DNA of 64,000 bases from Symbiodinium natans (taxonomy: Eukaryota; Sar; Dinophyceae; Suessiales; Symbiodiniaceae), in assembly GCA_905221605.1 (NCBI GenBank), contig CAJNDS010001668.1, positions 1,292,276 through 1,356,275 of the forward strand, in the 5' to 3' direction. The position numbers and the translations under genes were made by a program. Under the pieces are notes generated by a model. It ran no database searches. It was not told the origin of the DNA and saw nothing but the letters and a program-made list of their open reading frames with translations. The stretch's first letter is position 1. Each line of letters opens with the position of its first letter. Below, piece after piece: positions 60,596 to 64,000 of this stretch.

Positions 60596-60739
60596 GTGGG
60601 GGAGCAGAGGGTTACAGAGCTTTACAGGATTTTGGGTTTGGGGTTTGGGGTTGAAATACGGTTGATGAACGATTAGGGTTTTAGGGTTTAGGGTTTTGGG
60701 TTTTGGGTTTAGGGTTTAGGGTTTAGGTTAAGGGTTCAC

Positions 60740-60821
60740 TCTTGGTTCTTGCGCGCATTCAAAGCCGGCGGTATGGAGGTGAACATATTTTGCACCCCAG
60801 CCCCAGCTCCAGAGCCCTATT
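60740..60821 (+). CDS. Second channel-like gene, possible exon
   Basis: Frame WFLRAFKAGGMEVNIFCTPA then PAPEP; borders uncertain, followed by TTTAGGG. Confidence 0.4.
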
Positions 60822-61104
60822 AGGGTTTAGGGTTTAGGGTTTAGGGCTTAGGGTTTAGGGTTTAGGGTTGCCCCGAATGATTCAGCCGCCCTATGTGGAC
60901 CGTCGAACCTCACAGAAGCCTGCACCCTAAACCCCAAACCCGTGATGTGCGCCTGCTTGAAGACTGTTTCCCTAAACCCTAAACCCTAAACCCTAAACCC
61001 TAAACCCGAAACCCTAAACCCTGGTGCAGAACGAAGGGGAAAGACAAAGCCGAGAGAAACAAGGCAACAATGCCCCTGAGACACCTTCCTTGAGTAATCT
61101 GTGC

Positions 61105-61285
61105 TGGGAGGTTCATGTAGGGTTTTAGGGTTGAGGGTTGAGGGTTTGAGGTTTAGGGTTACTTCGAGGTTCATGAGTACCATAAGGAGGCTATAGGTCG
61201 GTTAATCAGGGTTATAACTTATGACCTTACTCAGGGTACATATAACCCTACTTAACAGTACCCTTGGACCTCCAAGTATACCCTC
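61105..61285. repeat. Fold-back family 4 split by TTTAGGG-type units
   Basis: CTGGGAGGTTCATG at the left and GTACCCTTGGACCTCCAAG at the right; about 40 bases of GGGTTTAG/GGGTTGAG units interrupt the left arm. Confidence 0.78.
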
Positions 61286-61472
61286 AAGAAAGAAAATGGT
61301 CCTTCAACATTTCGGAATTCCGCCAAATCCGGGACTCAGCGTGTCATTTTGGGTCTGCTAACTAGCGGGGTTTAGTTTACGGAGCTCAGGGTCTAGTATA
61401 TGGGTAGTTTCCTAAATTAGGGCCCCTTTTGGGTACCCCTTATAAGGCGGCACCCTTTAAAAAAGGATAAGC

Positions 61473-61622
61473 CCTCAACCCTCAGCCCTCAACCCTCAAC
61501 CCTCAACCCTAAACCCTAAACCCTAAACGCTAAACCCTAAACCCTAAACCCTAAACCCTAAACCCTAAACCCTAAACCCTAAACCCTAAACCCTAAACCC
61601 TAAACCCTAAACCCTAAACCCT
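61473..61622. repeat. CCCTCAA then CCCTAAA array
   Basis: About five CCCTCAA units and then about 16 CCCTAAA units. Preceded by a family 7 half (61398-61470). Confidence 0.95.
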
Positions 61623-61657
61623 ACGCGTATACAAGTCTGTAAAGCACATAAGACAAG

Positions 61658-61707
61658 GAGTTCCTCGACATCCTAGCTGAACTAAAGCACCCTGCACAAG
61701 CTTGGGC
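61658..61707 (+). CDS. Second channel-like gene, probable exon
   Basis: AGACAAG| acceptor, EFLDILAELKHPAQAW; GC donor possible. Sits between two long telomere-type arrays. Confidence 0.45.
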
Positions 61708-61727
61708 ATCCTTAGGGTTCCTAGGGT

Positions 61728-61832
61728 TCCTAGGGTTTAGGGTTTAGGGTTTAGGGTTTAGGGTTTAGGGTTTAGGGTTTAGGGTTTAGGGTTTAGGGTT
61801 CAGGGTTCAGGGTTCAGGGTTCAGGGTTTAGG
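61728..61832. repeat. TTTAGGG array ending in TTCAGGG variants
   Basis: About ten TTTAGGG units then five TTCAGGG units. Confidence 0.95.
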
Positions 61833-61995
61833 CTTCTCTTCAACACCCCTAAACTCCCAACCCTGAACCCTCAATCTCTTCTCCAAGTCCGCGAACCCTA
61901 AACCCATAAGTCTTCTAACCCATAAACCCTGCACCCTAAGCCCTAAACCCTAAACCCTTAATGCAACCCTAAGCCCTAAACCCGAAACCGCAAAC

Positions 61996-62040
61996 CCTAA
62001 ACCCTAAACCCTAAACCCTAAACCCTAAACCCTAAACCCC
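61996..62040. repeat. CCCTAAA array before the S1 exon
   Basis: Six perfect units, 16 bases before the S1 exon. Confidence 0.92.
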
Positions 62041-62056
62041 AGGACCACACCATGAG

Positions 62057-62145
62057 CTTCAAGACCTTGCGGGGATCCTTAGACTACTTCGCTGGAGCCC
62101 TCGTCCTCCTGAATTCCTTCATCATGCTGGTGGACTCTTCGATAG
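62057..62145 (+). CDS. Second channel-like gene, S1 exon
   Basis: CCATGAG| acceptor, FKTLRGSLDYFAGALVLLNS then FIMLVDSSI, ATAG|GTTTTA donor. Hydrophobic S1 helix with the DYFAG.LVLLNS motif shared with 28772-28858. Confidence 0.7.
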
Positions 62146-62571
62146 GTTTTAAGGTTTAGGGTTAGGGGTGTGCGGGTCTGGGGGTTCAGGGTTGGAAGTT
62201 TAGGAGTTTAGCGGTTTAGCGGTTTAGGGGGTTATAGGGGTTTAGGGGTTCACGCGTTTTACAGGTTTAGGCTTTCGAGGTTTTGGGGTGCAGGGAGGTC
62301 TAGAGGCACAGAGAGGTGTTTGGGGGAGTAGGATAGGTTCAGGGGCTTTGGGGTCAGGGGTTTGGGGAAAAAGGGCTGCCTGGCGCAGGGTTGGGAAGTT
62401 GGGGACAACCCGAGCAAAGGCTCCGGTCAGTTGGTATTTGTGTTGAATCTCACCCTAAACCCTAGACCAGATCCCACATCGGGGTTCATGTTTAGTTTGC
62501 TGGTTCAGAAGGGTCAGCCTCGTTGCACTTACGCTTCGTTTGTGTGTGCAAATGGTTTAATTTGTTTGCAG

Positions 62572-62643
62572 GCCCCACATCTTAAATATCACATACCTAA
62601 GTTCATGAAGAATACTGTCCAACAGGGCCCCCTCACTGGCCGA
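62572..62643 (+). CDS. Second channel-like gene, probable exon
   Basis: TTTAATTTGTTTGCAG| acceptor, 24 codons APHLKYHIPKFMKNTVQQGP then LTGR, GGCCGA|GTACGG donor. Confidence 0.5.
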
Positions 62644-62939
62644 GTACGGATGCTTAGGGTCGTGGGATTTAGGGGTTTGAAGGTTTAGAGCGTTAGGAAT
62701 AGGAGGGTCTCTGGGCTCAAGGTGTTAGAGCTTTGGTTTTTCTAGTGCTTTTGGGGGGCACTAGGATTTGAATTTGGGTGCCAGGGACCTTGGTATCCCG
62801 TGCATGAATTTCCGTTCTTCTTTGAGTTTGGGGCTAGGGCTGCTTGAGATTCTAGGGCTTTCATCTTGGCGCGTCTTAGTCTTTGGAGTCTCGGGGGCAT
62901 ACTAAGGGGGGAGGGGTGTAGCCCTTAGGGGTTGATCAG

Positions 62940-62968
62940 GCATGGCTGCCGGCATTCCACGCTTTAAG
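62940..62968 (+). CDS. Second channel-like gene, possible micro-exon
   Basis: TGATCAG| then AWLPAFHAL to TTAAG|GTGGCG. Confidence 0.35.
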
Positions 62969-63138
62969 GTGGCGGGGTTTAGGGTTTAGGGTTTACTGTT
63001 TAGGGTTTAGGGTTCAAGGGTTCATAGCTGCCTGCCCACATCCTGAAGAAAGGCAAAGGTCGCAGTCACGAATCCGTAAATCCTAAACCCAAGGCCCAAA
63101 ACCCTACACCTTTGTGTGAACCGATGAGTAGTGGTTCC

Positions 63139-63203
63139 CTAAACCCTAAACCCTAAACCCTAAACCCTAAACCCTAGACCCTAAACCCTAAACCCTAAAC
63201 CCT
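63139..63203. repeat. Interstitial CCCTAAA array
   Basis: About nine units with one CCCTAGA. Confidence 0.93.
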
Positions 63204-63220
63204 AGGTACTCGTAGGGAGC

Positions 63221-63297
63221 GATAGAGATGCTTCACAGCCGCCGTTGTTTCCACCATGAACCCAGCTGCACCACATTCGCTGACCATGCGTGTAGGC
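63221..63297 (+). CDS. Second channel-like gene, possible exon
   Basis: Frame MLHSRRCFHHEPSCTTFADH then ACRQ; Cys/His-rich. The frame is open on both sides, so borders are uncertain. Confidence 0.4.
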
Positions 63298-63421
63298 AAC
63301 TGTTGCCTAACTAGGGGGGCCCGCAGGGTCTCCATGTCTAAGGCTAGCCCCATACCTTAACCCGAAACCCTAAATCCGATACCCTAATTCCTAAACCCTA
63401 AACCCTAAACCCTATAAACCT

Positions 63422-63528
63422 GTAAAGGGTTCTGAAGTATGGGCCCTTGAACTGAACAAGGTATCTAAGGGGTATTTAGGGGGTCCCGAATTAAGGGCCA
63501 ACACTGAGGGACCATGTGACTACCCTGA
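63422..63528. repeat. Fold-back repeat, family 6 (right half)
   Basis: TTCTGAAGTATGGGCCCTTG ... GGGACCATGTGACTACCCT. Confidence 0.75.
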
Positions 63529-63721
63529 GAACATACATCGTGTTTATGGATTAAGGGCCAAACAAATTTCAACAACCCTTAGGATTGTGTCAAACTGAAC
63601 CCTAAACCCTAAGCACTAAGTCCTGTACCCTAAACTTCGGCATAAGCAGTAAGACTATACTTATTCACATGCACAAGACTCTCCTCGGAATCCCCCAGAA
63701 GCAAGCCTCACGCCATTCTTG

Positions 63722-63825
63722 CCCCCCCCCCCCCCCCCCCCCCTCAACCCTGAAACCTGAGCCCGAAGCCCTAAACCCCAAACCCTAAACCCTAAACCCT
63801 AAACCCTAAACCCTAAACCCTAAAC
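63722..63825. repeat. C run and CCCTAAA array
   Basis: C22 followed by CCCTGAA and about seven CCCTAAA units, ending two bases before an ATG-led frame. Confidence 0.93.
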
Positions 63826-63844
63826 CGATGTCCCTCTTCACCAG

Positions 63845-63934
63845 TCAGGAGTTCGAACTCTCTGGCCGGGAGCTAGGGCCGATCTTCGGACTGGAAGGCC
63901 ACGCATATTCGAGTGTCACCTGGTCACTGCAATG
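63845..63934 (+). CDS. Second channel-like gene, probable exon near the right edge
   Basis: TTCACCAG| acceptor, frame QEFELSGRELGPIFGLEGHA then YSSVTWSLQ to AATG|GTTTGT. The frame is also open leftwards to ATG 63828. No domain by itself. Confidence 0.5.
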
Positions 63935-64000
63935 GTTTGTGGCTTTTGGGTTTTGTTTTAGGGTTTAGGGTTTAGGACTACAACATTGACGCCCAAAACT

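Larger units (their letters stand above)
60362..64000 (+). other. Second voltage-gated channel-like gene (N-terminal part, runs off the window)
   Basis: Exons at 60362, 60530, 60740, 61658, 62057 (S1), 62572, 62940, 63221 and 63845 lie in order on the + strand. Only S1 is diagnostic: LDYFAGALVLLNSFIMLVD closely matches the S1 of the first gene (LDYFAGILVLLNSLVLLIQF). Inference: a diverged paralogue about 33 kb downstream; S2-S6 would lie beyond 64000. Confidence 0.5.

Noticed and set aside
1-64000. Window as a chromosome end, because of the abundance of TTTAGGG
   Set aside because: Arrays are short, in both orientations, and interspersed with genes over the full length, so they are internal, not terminal.
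1-64000. CRISPR-like arrays
   Set aside because: The repeats are heptamers or single hairpins without regular unique spacers.

Overview
This window looks like nuclear DNA of a dinoflagellate, most likely a symbiodiniacean-type alga; that is inference from four sequence features. First, the plant-type telomere heptamer TTTAGGG/CCCTAAA occurs as dozens of internal arrays in both orientations from end to end. Second, coding sequence is cut into very short (about 40-200 base) GC-richer exons. Third, many introns start with GC or GA instead of GT while ending in AG. Fourth, every gene I can piece together lies on the + strand, fitting the one-way gene arrays of dinoflagellate chromosomes. No rRNA, tRNA, CRISPR or prokaryotic features were seen.

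Layout: (1) about 0.35-6.4 kb, exons of a WD40-repeat protein, then (about 8.7-15.1 kb and 24.5-25.4 kb) further small exons with unidentified, partly coiled-coil products. (2) 15258-24101, a complete, apparently young, minus-strand LTR element of 8844 bp set inside a TTTAGGG array. Its two 287-bp LTRs differ at one base. It has a copia-style half-tRNA(iMet) primer site, a purine tract, and one intact 2610-codon ORF with WW, S1-like, MLLE (PABC) and six CCCH zinc-finger motifs. It has no protease, integrase, reverse transcriptase or RNase H. (3) about 27.2-41.5 kb, a one-domain voltage-gated cation channel. S1, S2, S3, S4, S5, pore, S6 and an EF-hand-like tail can be joined exon to exon in frame. 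(4) 42.5-51.3 kb, an unidentified multi-exon gene or genes. (5) 52.99-59.18 kb, an unidentified gene from a plausible start exon to a plausible stop exon, with an antisense retrotransposon RNase H fragment in one intron. (6) 60.36 kb to the right edge, the N-terminal part of a second channel-like gene with another S1 exon.

Between exons the DNA is made of TTTAGGG arrays, microsatellites (GA, TA, AACAT, GT, GGGA, long G or C runs) and at least nine families of about 80-200 bp fold-back repeats with matching ends. Several fold-back copies are split by TTTAGGG arrays, one intron consists largely of CCCTAAA units between 12-bp direct repeats, and several exon borders fall on TTTAG|G. The strongest themes are therefore telomere-type repeats acting as invading, intron-forming DNA, and an unusual polymerase-less retroelement carrying a poly(A)-binding-protein interaction domain. 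Exon calls are hand-made from reading frames, splice dinucleotides and phase; no homology search or transcript evidence was available.
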